A DNA stretch of 64,000 nucleotides from JAWXCE01 sp033764775 (lineage in GTDB: Bacteria; Pseudomonadota; Alphaproteobacteria; Rhizobiales; Rhodomicrobiaceae), in assembly GCA_033764775.1 (NCBI GenBank), contig JANRIQ010000020.1:1-64000 (forward strand), written 5' to 3'. The notes under the pieces are model-generated. The model ran no database searches and was not told where the DNA came from. It worked only from the letters and a program-made list of their open reading frames with translations. This document shows, piece by piece, positions 36,936 through 44,535 of the stretch (its first letter is position 1; every line of letters starts with the position of its first letter). The translations under genes were made by a program, and so were the position numbers.

Positions 36936-38477
36936 ATGAGCATCACCAGGCGTGACGTCAACGCCGCCCTTTTCGCAGCCGCGGCCAGCGCTGTTTTAAA
37001 GCCGTCGCGCGCCGCCGCCGCGATCAATTTCGGCCCGCCGGTCAAATTCGACGAGGCCGCCCTGCGGGAATGGGCGGAGTTCGCCGCCCGGCAGCCCTAC
37101 GCGCCGGCCCCACTGCGCGCGCCCGAGATTATCGCACGCATCGACTACGACAATTATCAGCAGATCAAATACCGCCCCGACGCGGCCGTTTGGGCCGACG
37201 GCTCCGCACCGTTTCCGGTGGAGCTGTTCCATGTCGGGAAATACTTCCAGCAACCGGCGCGCATTTTCGTGCTCGATGGAAGCCTCGCGAGAGAGGTGCT
37301 GTACTCGCCCGATTTGTTCAATTACGGCCGCGCGGAATTCTCGCGCACATTGCCGCCCGACCTCGGCTTCGCGGGCTTTCGCGTGATGTACGGCGCCGGG
37401 CAGCCTGACTGGCTTGCGTTTCTCGGCGCCTCCTATTTCCGCTCCTCGGGCGAAACGCGCCAGTACGGCCTATCCGCGCGCGGCCTCGCCATCGATACCG
37501 CCATGCCCTGGCCGGAGGAATTCCCGCGCTTCACCAATTTCTGGCTGGCTCCGCATCGCAATCCGGACGGCGTCGTTATCCACGCCATGCTCGACAGCCC
37601 GAGCGTGACGGGGGCCTACAAAATCACCGCGACCCGTGGGCAGGGCGTCATCACCGACGTGGAGGCGACGATCTTCGCCCGCAAGGACGTGGCGCGGCTC
37701 GGCATTGCGCCGCTCACCAGCATGTACTGGTACGGCAAGACCAACCGTCGGCAGGCGACGGACTGGCGCCCCGAAATTCACGACAGCGACGGCCTGGCGC
37801 TGTGGACGGGGACGGGCGAACGCATCTGGCGGCCGCTTAACAACCCGTTCGGCGTACAGACCAGCACCTACCTGGACAACAATCCGCGCGGCTTCGGCCT
37901 TGCCCAGCGCGAGCGCGACTTCGACGAGTATGAGGACGACGGGGTGTTCTACGACAAGCGGCCGACCGTGTGGATCGAGCCGATTGGAGCGTGGGGCGAG
38001 GGCGGCGTGCAACTCGTTGAAATTCCCACGATCGACGAAACGAACGACAACATCGTCGCATACTGGCTGCCCAAGGAGCCGCTGAAGGCCGGCGGCTCGA
38101 TATCGCTCAAGTACCGCGTCCACTGGCGGCTGGAGGAGCCGTATCCCGCGCCGCTCGGCCGCGTCGTCGCCACCCGCGCGGGCGCCGGCGGCATACCAGG
38201 ACACCCCCAGCGCGAAGGCGTGACAAAGTACGTGGTTGATTTCGAAGGCGGCGACATGGGCCGCCTCGAAAACACCGACGGCGTGCAATTGGACGTGACC
38301 GCCGCGCGCGGCGCGATCGACAAAAAATTCGCCTACCGGGTCGTTGGCAAGCCGCGATGGCGAGCGATGTTCGACCTTACCCCGACAGACCGGGAACCCA
38401 TCGACCTGCGCCTCTACCTCCACCGCAACGGGGAGGCGCTGACCGAGACCTGGCTCTATCAGCATCTGTCGCGCTGA
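36936..38477 (+). CDS. opgG: Periplasmic glucan biosynthesis protein (OpgG/MdoG family)
   Basis: The 513-residue protein carries the OpgG/MdoG domain (NYQQIKYRPDAAVWADG near 70; YFRSSGETRQYGLSARGLAI; the C-terminal immunoglobulin-like part). It acts on osmoregulated periplasmic glucans. The N-terminus SITRRDVNAALFAAAAS has twin arginines before a moderately hydrophobic stretch, so export may be by Tat, as for OpgD, rather than Sec. No glucosyltransferase opgH follows. Confidence 0.92.
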   Translation: MSITRRDVNAALFAAAASAVLKPSRAAAAINFGPPVKFDEAALREWAEFAARQPYAPAPLRAPEIIARIDYDNYQQIKYRPDAAVWADGSAPFPVELFHVGKYFQQPARIFVLDGSLAREVLYSPDLFNYGRAEFSRTLPPDLGFAGFRVMYGAGQPDWLAFLGASYFRSSGETRQYGLSARGLAIDTAMPWPEEFPRFTNFWLAPHRNPDGVVIHAMLDSPSVTGAYKITATRGQGVITDVEATIFARKDVARLGIAPLTSMYWYGKTNRRQATDWRPEIHDSDGLALWTGTGERIWRPLNNPFGVQTSTYLDNNPRGFGLAQRERDFDEYEDDGVFYDKRPTVWIEPIGAWGEGGVQLVEIPTIDETNDNIVAYWLPKEPLKAGGSISLKYRVHWRLEEPYPAPLGRVVATRAGAGGIPGHPQREGVTKYVVDFEGGDMGRLENTDGVQLDVTAARGAIDKKFAYRVVGKPRWRAMFDLTPTDREPIDLRLYLHRNGEALTETWLYQHLSR

Positions 38478-38487
38478 CAGCTTGCTT

Positions 38488-38504
38488 TTTAGAATTCCTC
38501 TAAA
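38488..38504. promoter_or_regulatory. Irr-type iron control element (ICE-box-like)
   Basis: TTTAGAATTCCTCTAAA matches the rhizobial Irr/ICE consensus TTTAGAANNNTTCTAAA with one mismatch and is followed by AT-rich DNA. It lies 97 bp upstream of the unknown gene that precedes dps. Iron-dependent control by Irr is therefore plausible but unproven. Confidence 0.5.
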
Positions 38505-38600
38505 TAAGATGGCTACCATCGGAACTGCGGGCGGCCGCGCACGTTGATCGACGTCCATCACGCACCATCTCTTAGGCCGCAATCGGGTAAGGGCGGGCCG

Positions 38601-39104
38601 ATGGACAAACGAAGCGCGAGACACGACGCCGCGACAGACGCGGAGGCGTGCGGCAAGGTGGTGAGGCTGTTCGAGGCCGTTCCGCCGTCCCCCGCCGCGC
38701 CGCTCCGAGATCGCGAACGCGCCATGTTGGCGTCGCTGCGGGCGTTGTTCGTGGCGAGCGTGCTGAAGCCGCGCGGCGATTTCGACCGGGCCTGCCTGCT
38801 CATCGCGGGCGATCGGGAGACAAGCGTCGAGCGGTACGCCACCGCTTTTTTTCATGGGCTGGAGAGCTTCGCGCGCCGTCCGCTCGCCTTTCACAGCTGC
38901 TCAAGCGAAAGTCCGAGCAGCGACGAGATGTGGATGATGCGGCTTCTGGAGACTTTGGCGCGAGGCGACGCGTCCAGCGCGCGTTATCTTCTGGCGACGC
39001 GCATCGAGCATCTGGGCCGGCGGCGCATGTTGTTTTTGGCGCAGGGCCTAGCCAAATCTTTGGTCGGAAGCGACGATGACAATGACTTGGCGAGTTCACC
39101 ATAA
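38601..39104 (+). CDS. Hypothetical protein upstream of dps
   Basis: The 167-residue soluble protein is mostly helical, with no signal peptide or recognised domain. The ATG at 38601 has GGGCGG 4 bp upstream; a TTG at 38544 would add 19 residues. It ends 12 bp before dps and has an iron-box-like palindrome upstream, so it is probably cotranscribed with dps and may take part in iron or oxidative stress handling. That is context only. Confidence 0.6.
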   Translation: MDKRSARHDAATDAEACGKVVRLFEAVPPSPAAPLRDRERAMLASLRALFVASVLKPRGDFDRACLLIAGDRETSVERYATAFFHGLESFARRPLAFHSCSSESPSSDEMWMMRLLETLARGDASSARYLLATRIEHLGRRRMLFLAQGLAKSLVGSDDDNDLASSP

Positions 39105-39116
39105 GGAGACATTGCG

Positions 39117-39587
39117 ATGCAGAATGTGAAACTGACTTTGGCGCCGGATGCGAAGGCCGAGATCGTCGAGGGGCTGACGCAAGCTCTGGCGGAGACCTTC
39201 GTCGAGACCATGAAAGCACAGAATTTCCATTGGAACGTGACGGGCATGGCGTTCGGCCCGCTGCATGCCCTCTTCCAGAAGATTTACGAGGATCATTTCG
39301 AGGCCCAGGACGACATCGCCGAGCGCATCAAGTCGCTGGATGGACACGCCGACGGGCGGGTAAGCGCGCTCGCAGGCCGCAGCTCGATCAAGGACGCCGA
39401 CGGTCACGCCTCGGATAAGGACATGCTGAAGACGCTCGTCGCAGACCAAGAGGCGCTCTCATCGACGATGCGTGCGCTGGCCGAACTCGCCGACCGCCAC
39501 GGCGACGTGGTGACAAACGACCTGGCCATTGAGCGCGCCGACGCCCACGACAAATTCGCCTGGATGCTGCGCGCCCATCTGGCCTGA
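39117..39587 (+). CDS. dps: Dps ferritin-like DNA-protection protein
   Basis: The 156-residue protein is a four-helix ferritin-like subunit with the Dps ferroxidase residues in QNFHWNVTGMAF and FQKIYEDHFEAQDDIAERI. Dps forms 12-mers that oxidise and store iron and shield DNA during stress. An AAGGAG precedes the start. The upstream iron-box-like element and the 12-bp spacing to the preceding gene suggest iron-responsive coexpression. Confidence 0.94.
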   Translation: MQNVKLTLAPDAKAEIVEGLTQALAETFVETMKAQNFHWNVTGMAFGPLHALFQKIYEDHFEAQDDIAERIKSLDGHADGRVSALAGRSSIKDADGHASDKDMLKTLVADQEALSSTMRALAELADRHGDVVTNDLAIERADAHDKFAWMLRAHLA

Positions 39588-39598
39588 CGGTCAGCCTT

Positions 39599-39883
39599 TT
39601 AGCGCGCGACGACCAGCGCCGGTTTGGTTGTCAGCGCGTCGAGGGGGCATAGCACGCCCTTTTTCGCGCATTTGCGCCGGTACTCGCGCTCCCAAAACGC
39701 GCGAGTGCCGATTTCTTCCGTTTTCGCCGCGCACTGGGCAAGGAGCGCGAGCTTCGTCTCCAGGTCGTCGGCCCGCTTCCACGCCTTTTCGTCGTCCTCA
39801 TCGCGGCCGCAGGCTATGCACGCGCCACGCTTGTCCTTGCAGACGCCGACGCATGGCGACGGCAATTTAGACTTCTTTCCCAA
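39599..39883 (-). CDS. DUF1289 family protein
   Basis: This 94-residue protein opens with the DUF1289 signature PCVGVCKDKRGACIACGRDEDD, whose four Cys probably bind a metal. A second Cys cluster (CAAK, CAKKGVLC) lies near the C-terminus. DUF1289 proteins are small, conserved and unassigned. It converges on dps with an 11-bp gap and is divergent from lepA across 237 bp. Confidence 0.85.
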   Translation of the reverse strand: MGKKSKLPSPCVGVCKDKRGACIACGRDEDDEKAWKRADDLETKLALLAQCAAKTEEIGTRAFWEREYRRKCAKKGVLCPLDALTTKPALVVAR

Positions 39884-40120
39884 ACGGTTATTCCCCTAAC
39901 GCACAATCAAGCCCATTGTTGTAACCAATCGCGTCGCGGATGACAAAGCGCGTGAGGGTCGCAGTCGGGATGTCCGGTGGCTGCACACGGGGGATGAAAC
40001 CCGCGCTTTTCGCTTCGGGCGTTTTCACTTATGGTCGCGGCGAAGGACGCTGGCGGCGCCTAGTCCGGCGGAAAGCGCGCCCCGTATAGTTCTTAGGGTT
40101 TTCAAGGTGACACGAGCTCG

Positions 40121-41929
40121 ATGACCGCCATCTCCCGCATCCGCAACTTCTCCATCGTGGCGCATATCGACCACGGCAAATCGACGCTGGCCGACCGGCT
40201 CATCCAGCACTGCGGCGGCATGACCGACCGCGAGATGGCTGGGCAGAGCCAGATCCTCGACAACATGGAAATCGAGAAAGAGCGCGGCATCACCATCAAG
40301 GCGCAGACGGTGCGGCTCGATTACAAGGCCAAGGACGGGCAGCTTTACCAGCTCAACCTCATCGACACGCCGGGGCACGTCGATTTCACCTATGAGGTGT
40401 CGCGGAGTCTCGCCGCTTGCGAAGGCTCGCTGCTCGTCGTGGACGCGAGCCAGGGGGTGGAGGCGCAGACGCTTGCGAACGTCTACAAGGCGCTCGACAA
40501 CAATCACGATATCGTGCCCGTCCTTAACAAGATCGACTTGCCGGCGGCCGAGCCGGATCGCGTGCGCCAGCAGATCGAGGACGTGATCGGGCTGGACGCC
40601 TCGAACGCGGTGCTGATCTCGGCAAAAACCGGGCTCGGCATCGAGGATGTGCTGGAGGCGATTGTGCACCGCCTGCCCGCGCCGAAAGGCCAGGCCGACG
40701 CGCCGCTGAAAGCCATGCTCGTCGATAGCTGGTACGACAGCTATCTCGGGGTGGTCGTGCTCGTGCGCGTGGTGGACGGCGTGCTGTCGAAGGGTATGCG
40801 CATCAAGCTGATGTCGACTGGCGCCGTGCACACCGTCGAGCGCGTCGGCATTTTCCGGCCGAAGTCCGAGATTCGCGACACGCTCTCGCCCGGCGAAATC
40901 GGCTTCTTCACCGCCGCCATCAAGGAGGTCGCCGACACGCGCGTGGGCGACACGGTGACGGACGACAAACGCCCGACGAACCAGGCGCTCCCCGGCTTCA
41001 AGCCGTCGCAGCCAGTGGTGTTCTGCGGACTGTTCCCAGTGGACTCGGCGCAGTTCGAAGATTTGCGCGAGGCGATGGGCAAGCTGCGCCTCAACGATGC
41101 GTCATTCGAGTACGAGATGGAGACCTCCGCCGCGCTCGGCTTCGGCTTCCGCTGCGGCTTCCTCGGCCTCCTGCACCTCGAAATCGTGCGTGAGCGGCTG
41201 GAACGCGAGTTCAATATCGACCTCATCACCACGGCTCCGAGCGTCATCTATCACATGCACATGACCGACGGGGCCATGCAGGAGCTGCACAACCCCGCCG
41301 ACATGCCGGACGTGCAGAAGATCGAGCGCATCGAGGAGCCGTGGATCAAGGCGACGATTTTCGTGCCGGACGAATATCTCGGCGCCATCCTGAAGCTGTG
41401 CGAGGACCGGCGCGGGCGGCAGAAGGAGCTGACCTACGCCGGCAGCCGCGCCATGGTGGTGTACGAATTGCCGCTCAACGAGGTGGTGTTCGACTTTTAC
41501 GACCGGCTGAAGAGCATCTCGCGCGGCTACGCCTCGTTCGACTATCAGATGCTGGACTACGAGGAGGGCGACCTCGTGAAAATGTCGCTGCTCGTGAACG
41601 CTGAGCCGGTGGACGCGCTATCAATGGTCGTGCATCGCTCACGTGCGATGCAGCGCGGCCGCGTCATGTGCGAGAAGCTGAAGGAGCTGATCCCGCGGCA
41701 CATGTTCCAGATCCCGATCCAGGCGGCCATCGGCGGCAAAGTGATCGCGCGCGAGACGCTGTCGGCGCTGCGCAAGGACGTGACGGCGAAGTGCTACGGC
41801 GGCGATATCACACGCAAGCGCAAGCTGCTGGAGAAGCAGAAAGAGGGCAAGAAGAAGATGCGCCAGTTCGGGCGGGTGGAGATTCCTCAGGAGGCGTTTA
41901 TTGCGGCGCTGAAGATGGACGCGAATTAA
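40121..41929 (+). CDS. lepA: Elongation factor 4 (LepA, back-translocating GTPase)
   Basis: EF4 is a ribosome-bound GTPase active under ionic stress. The 602-residue protein shows AHIDHGKST, DTPGH and NKIDL in the G domain, EF-G-like domains, and the LepA-specific C-terminal domain ending KMRQFGRVEIPQEAFIAALKMDAN. Its last ~160 bp (41768-41929) recur four more times downstream, which marks the gene as the anchor of an unusual array. Its stop codon overlaps the stop of the first cargo gene in the shared TTAA. Confidence 0.98.
   Translation: MTAISRIRNFSIVAHIDHGKSTLADRLIQHCGGMTDREMAGQSQILDNMEIEKERGITIKAQTVRLDYKAKDGQLYQLNLIDTPGHVDFTYEVSRSLAACEGSLLVVDASQGVEAQTLANVYKALDNNHDIVPVLNKIDLPAAEPDRVRQQIEDVIGLDASNAVLISAKTGLGIEDVLEAIVHRLPAPKGQADAPLKAMLVDSWYDSYLGVVVLVRVVDGVLSKGMRIKLMSTGAVHTVERVGIFRPKSEIRDTLSPGEIGFFTAAIKEVADTRVGDTVTDDKRPTNQALPGFKPSQPVVFCGLFPVDSAQFEDLREAMGKLRLNDASFEYEMETSAALGFGFRCGFLGLLHLEIVRERLEREFNIDLITTAPSVIYHMHMTDGAMQELHNPADMPDVQKIERIEEPWIKATIFVPDEYLGAILKLCEDRRGRQKELTYAGSRAMVVYELPLNEVVFDFYDRLKSISRGYASFDYQMLDYEEGDLVKMSLLVNAEPVDALSMVVHRSRAMQRGRVMCEKLKELIPRHMFQIPIQAAIGGKVIARETLSALRKDVTAKCYGGDITRKRKLLEKQKEGKKKMRQFGRVEIPQEAFIAALKMDAN
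41768..41929 (+). repeat. lepA tail R0 (reference copy, inside lepA)
   Basis: This is the 3' end of lepA that recurs downstream. It encodes the C-terminal LTAKCYGGD... to KMDAN. All later copies were aligned to this one; it is intact and in frame. Confidence 0.9.
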
Positions 41930-42687
41930 CCACGCCTAATGATCTCTGACACTGCTATCGTTCCAGGTGGGAGTATTTCTACAAATCCTTGATCGTCGGA
42001 TAAATTGACAAGTCGCTCCTTGTGTAAAGCCTTCAACGTTTTTTTGAAGTAAGCTTTATTTTCATAATCAAGCCAGCGAAATATGTCAGCGGTTGCAACT
42101 CTACCATTTACCGAGGCGACCAAAATCAAGGTTTGTTCTCGAACTGATAAGTCCGTGTTAAGCACGCGCTTCACATCGCCATCATCCCAAATTATTGGAG
42201 AGCGGCGTTCGACCAAGCTATCTACTACTCGTTGCGCGTCCTGAACGTCGATCCCATGAAATACACGAACTAGTTCGGCCATAACCCAGTTGCACATGGC
42301 TAGCACTAAGGTTGCGTCCATGTGGTTAGGATCAACGTCGCCGCCAACGTGCCCAACACCTCGATTATTCCGCACCTCGTACAAGGCGGGCAAAACTCTG
42401 GGTATCAGGATTTGAAAACTTCGAGGAACATTGTTTCGTTTTTCCAGCCCGCGACACGCATCTAAGAAATTGTTCGGTTTAGTCGGTTTTGATGGGTAAT
42501 TTCCAGCCCCAAACCCTTCCAAGATTGTATAAACGATTTCGCAGAATTTGCCCCCACTTAACTCAGAGGGACTCCATCTTCGCTCCATATAATTGTTCAA
42601 GATCGATTGGTACTCGGACATTAAAGGGTCTCGGAGAGAACTAGGGATAGCGGTTAGAAGATTTTGCGAGTTAGTTTGTATGGCCAA
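41926..42687 (-). CDS. Cargo 1, HEPN-like protein with C-terminal winged helix
   Basis: The 253-residue protein has a helical N-terminal part whose RNNRGVGHVGGD (Arg106 to His113) resembles the R-x(4-6)-H RNase motif of HEPN domains and the RN..G.H pattern of abortive-infection C-terminal domains. Residues about 170-250 look like a winged helix. HEPN proteins act as RNases in toxin-antitoxin and anti-phage systems; that role here is inference. It overlaps the upstream gene by 17 bp. Its stop (41926-41928) lies inside the lepA stop. The gene is much AT-richer than the chromosome around it. Confidence 0.6.
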   Translation of the reverse strand: MAIQTNSQNLLTAIPSSLRDPLMSEYQSILNNYMERRWSPSELSGGKFCEIVYTILEGFGAGNYPSKPTKPNNFLDACRGLEKRNNVPRSFQILIPRVLPALYEVRNNRGVGHVGGDVDPNHMDATLVLAMCNWVMAELVRVFHGIDVQDAQRVVDSLVERRSPIIWDDGDVKRVLNTDLSVREQTLILVASVNGRVATADIFRWLDYENKAYFKKTLKALHKERLVNLSDDQGFVEILPPGTIAVSEIIRRG

Positions 42688-43126
42688 GATGCCTTAGCCC
42701 TTCCGGAGTTACAAAAAAGCCGTCTTTAGTTTTTTCGCAAAAACCTTTTGAAACATTTTGGTTAAGGCAGTCCGCAGGATTTCCTAGTCGCTTTTGTTGA
42801 TTTTCTTGGAGTGCTTTGGATACAGCTGATGTTGTTAATATCTTCATGCCCCGCCGACGTAGCCAGTCAGCCGAAACCAAGAAACGTAAATTCTGGTTTC
42901 CGTCTGCATTTTTCTCGCGAATGTATGAACCAAGAGCTGTGGTAAAACTCCCTTGTGCTGGCACGTCTTTAGAGTTCTCTGGTTCAATGTCTGTTTTTAT
43001 AGTTTCTGCCAAAGAAATTACTGAAGCTAACTGCGTAGCTAGCCATTGCTGGTCGCCCTCACCGACAAACTTAAGCTTGCCTATCTGAACGTCTAGTTTT
43101 GCGGGTTTGTCTTGTGCATCAGACAT
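42671..43126 (-). CDS. Cargo 1, small predicted DNA-binding (wHTH) protein
   Basis: The 151-residue protein is acidic at the N-terminus and ends in a region (FLVSADWLRRRG to GFFVTPEGLRHLG) that resembles a winged helix-turn-helix with a beta wing. The ATG at 43126 is preceded by GGAG at 6 bp; an ATG two codons earlier overlaps the Shine-Dalgarno. It is the first gene of the pair, with a perfect palindrome just upstream, so it may be an antitoxin-like autorepressor of the HEPN gene. Function is inference. Confidence 0.6.
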   Translation of the reverse strand: MSDAQDKPAKLDVQIGKLKFVGEGDQQWLATQLASVISLAETIKTDIEPENSKDVPAQGSFTTALGSYIREKNADGNQNLRFLVSADWLRRRGMKILTTSAVSKALQENQQKRLGNPADCLNQNVSKGFCEKTKDGFFVTPEGLRHLGHTN

Positions 43127-43135
43127 GGTCATCTC

Positions 43136-43157
43136 CTAGTACTAAAATTAGTACTAG
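43136..43157. promoter_or_regulatory. Candidate operator palindrome of cargo 1
   Basis: Perfect 22-bp inverted repeat with 10-bp arms (CTAGTACTAA and TTAGTACTAG) and a 2-bp AA centre. It ends immediately 5' of the Shine-Dalgarno of the wHTH gene, where an autoregulator would be expected to bind. Confidence 0.6.
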
Positions 43158-43190
43158 CGCTCGCATGATTCGAAGTCGCGGTCAAGGTGC

Positions 43191-43318
43191 GGCGATCTCA
43201 TCCGCAAATGCAAGTTGCTAGTGAACCAGAAGGAGAGCGGGAAGAAGTTGCAGCCATTTGAGGCAGGAGGCATCCCGAGGACGCGCATATCACTGCGCTA
43301 AAGATGGACGCAAACTGC
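43191..43318 (+). repeat. lepA tail R1 (decayed copy)
   Basis: This region aligns over its whole length with 41801-41929 (for example GGCGATCTCATCCGCAA against GGCGATATCACACGCAA, and AAGATGGACGCAAA at the end), with a few indels and many substitutions; roughly 70% identical by eye. The stop codon is lost (TAA to TGC). It is the most diverged copy and cannot encode a LepA tail. Confidence 0.8.
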
Positions 43319-43582
43319 CTATTCTGCGGCAGTGAGGTTGGCGCGCTTGACACGCTCGTACAGCGACTCGGGCGCGAGGTCGGCGCCGTTCTCCCAGACG
43401 AGCGTTTGCCACAAAGGGTCCACTTTAAACTTGCGGAACTCATTTACGTCCTTAAGCGGCTCGAAAACCTCGCCCCGCAGCGCGTCGGAAAGGTCTGCGT
43501 CTCCTTGCAGACCGTCGTGAAATTTCAACCACACGCGGTAGCCGCCAGCGTGTTTCGCTTCCAAAACGCGAGCGATCATCAA
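43319..43582 (-). CDS. Cargo 2, DUF2442 family protein
   Basis: The 87-residue protein is a typical DUF2442 (YRVWLKFHDGLQGDADLSD; VWENGADLAPESLYE). In many genomes DUF2442 follows a DUF4160 gene, and the pair is treated as a putative toxin-antitoxin. It overlaps the DUF4160 stop by 4 bp (ATGA). Its stop codon begins at 43319, directly at the end of lepA tail R1. Confidence 0.85.
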   Translation of the reverse strand: MMIARVLEAKHAGGYRVWLKFHDGLQGDADLSDALRGEVFEPLKDVNEFRKFKVDPLWQTLVWENGADLAPESLYERVKRANLTAAE

Positions 43583-43839
43583 TCCAAACCTCTGATCTTT
43601 ACCGGCCGCTTTCCGGCGCGGACGTCAACCCAGACCTGCGCCAGTTCGTGCTGGCGAAGTTTGCGCCATTCCTCTACGAGACGCAACGCCGTTCGCGGCA
43701 GTGTCCCATCGAGCACTTCGCCGCTCTCAATGTCAATTTTCGCGAAATGCTCCGCATAATTCACATGAAAATGGGGCGGCGGATGATCGTCATAGAACAT
43801 GACGACGGTGATACCATAAAAGCGCGCGAGTTCAGGCAT
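43579..43839 (-). CDS. Cargo 2, DUF4160 family protein
   Basis: The 86-residue protein has the DUF4160 signature MPELARFYGITVVMFYDDHPPPHFHVNY and ends VEEWRKLRQHELAQVW. The HxHxPHFHV metal-like cluster is conserved in the family. It is paired with the DUF2442 gene; the role as toxin is the common assumption, not shown. Only about 26 bp separate its start from lepA tail R2, so its promoter must lie at or inside that tail. Confidence 0.85.
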   Translation of the reverse strand: MPELARFYGITVVMFYDDHPPPHFHVNYAEHFAKIDIESGEVLDGTLPRTALRLVEEWRKLRQHELAQVWVDVRAGKRPVKIRGLD

Positions 43840-43865
43840 ACGGCTTCGTATCGAAACGACATACT

Positions 43866-44027
43866 CTGCGCAAGCAATTGACGGCGAAGTGCTACGGCGG
43901 CGACATCACACGCAAGCGCAAGCTGCTGGAGAAGCAGAAAGAGGGCAAGAAGAAGATGCGCCAGTTCGGGCGGGTCGAAATCCCGCAGGAGGCCTTCATC
44001 GCCGCGCTGAAGATGGACGCGAATTAA
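43866..44027 (+). repeat. lepA tail R2 (near-perfect copy)
   Basis: Co-linear with 41768-41929 without indels, about 12 mismatches in 162 bp. A 71-bp stretch is identical, and then eight differences in the last 11 codons are all third-position and synonymous, so the encoded peptide is unchanged from CYGGD to KMDAN. The copy comes from a lepA that evolved under selection, not from decay in place. Confidence 0.9.
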
Positions 44028-44506
44028 TGCCAAAAATACCTTTTATTTTCGTGTGCTTGTCATTTCTAGTTTCGCCTGCTATCGGTCAGCAGCTAACGCC
44101 GGAGTATTTCGGTCGTTTCATATCTGATAAGGACGCTGACACTTTTCTTAAAGCCTGCTTGGATCGAATCCATCTTCGGAGATGCGGTAGCCGTCGATGT
44201 GACGTCGCGACAAGCGAAGAATTAAAGAACCCTCCGATTTCAATAAGTGACGCTCGCGCGGCCATGGCGTTTGCGACGATGGGGGCATGGTCGGAATTTT
44301 GTAATCTAGATCAAAAACGCGCGTTCTTCCCGCTAATGACGTTTGCAATAGAAGTGAAGAAATTCAATGAGCGTCAGTTGGCGCTCCTGAGCTTGATCTA
44401 TGTTGATTTTCAAGCCCGTCAACTCGACGCTTATAAAAAACAAGGTAATTGTCCAGCGGAAGTTAAAGACCGTTTCGATAAGGCATTGCTCCAGTTTAAA
44501 AGATAG
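44027..44506 (+). CDS. Cargo 3, small secreted protein of unknown function
   Basis: The 159-residue protein has a Sec signal peptide (MPKIPFIFVCLSFLVSPAIGQQ, cut near GQQ) and four mature Cys (CLDRIHLRRCGSRRCD, FC, NC), suggesting disulfides in the periplasm or outside. I recognise no family. Its ATG overlaps the stop codon of lepA tail R2 (TAATG), and the longer in-frame extension through the tail in another frame is rejected. It is AT-richer than the host genes. Confidence 0.65.
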   Translation: MPKIPFIFVCLSFLVSPAIGQQLTPEYFGRFISDKDADTFLKACLDRIHLRRCGSRRCDVATSEELKNPPISISDARAAMAFATMGAWSEFCNLDQKRAFFPLMTFAIEVKKFNERQLALLSLIYVDFQARQLDAYKKQGNCPAEVKDRFDKALLQFKR

Positions 44507-44535
44507 TTTGGTTTAATTTTAGACCCAGCATGCCG

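Noticed and set aside
37470..38894. 474-residue open frame on the minus strand opposite opgG
   Set aside because: Antisense shadow in GC-rich DNA; opgG itself is a clear family member. Similar long antisense frames opposite fhs (49445-51028) and amtB (56759-58180) were rejected for the same reason.
43889..44026. Extended N-terminus of cargo 3 reading through lepA tail R2 in another frame
   Set aside because: The extension is low-complexity antisense-like sequence from an alternative frame of the tail. A proper signal peptide starts at 44027.
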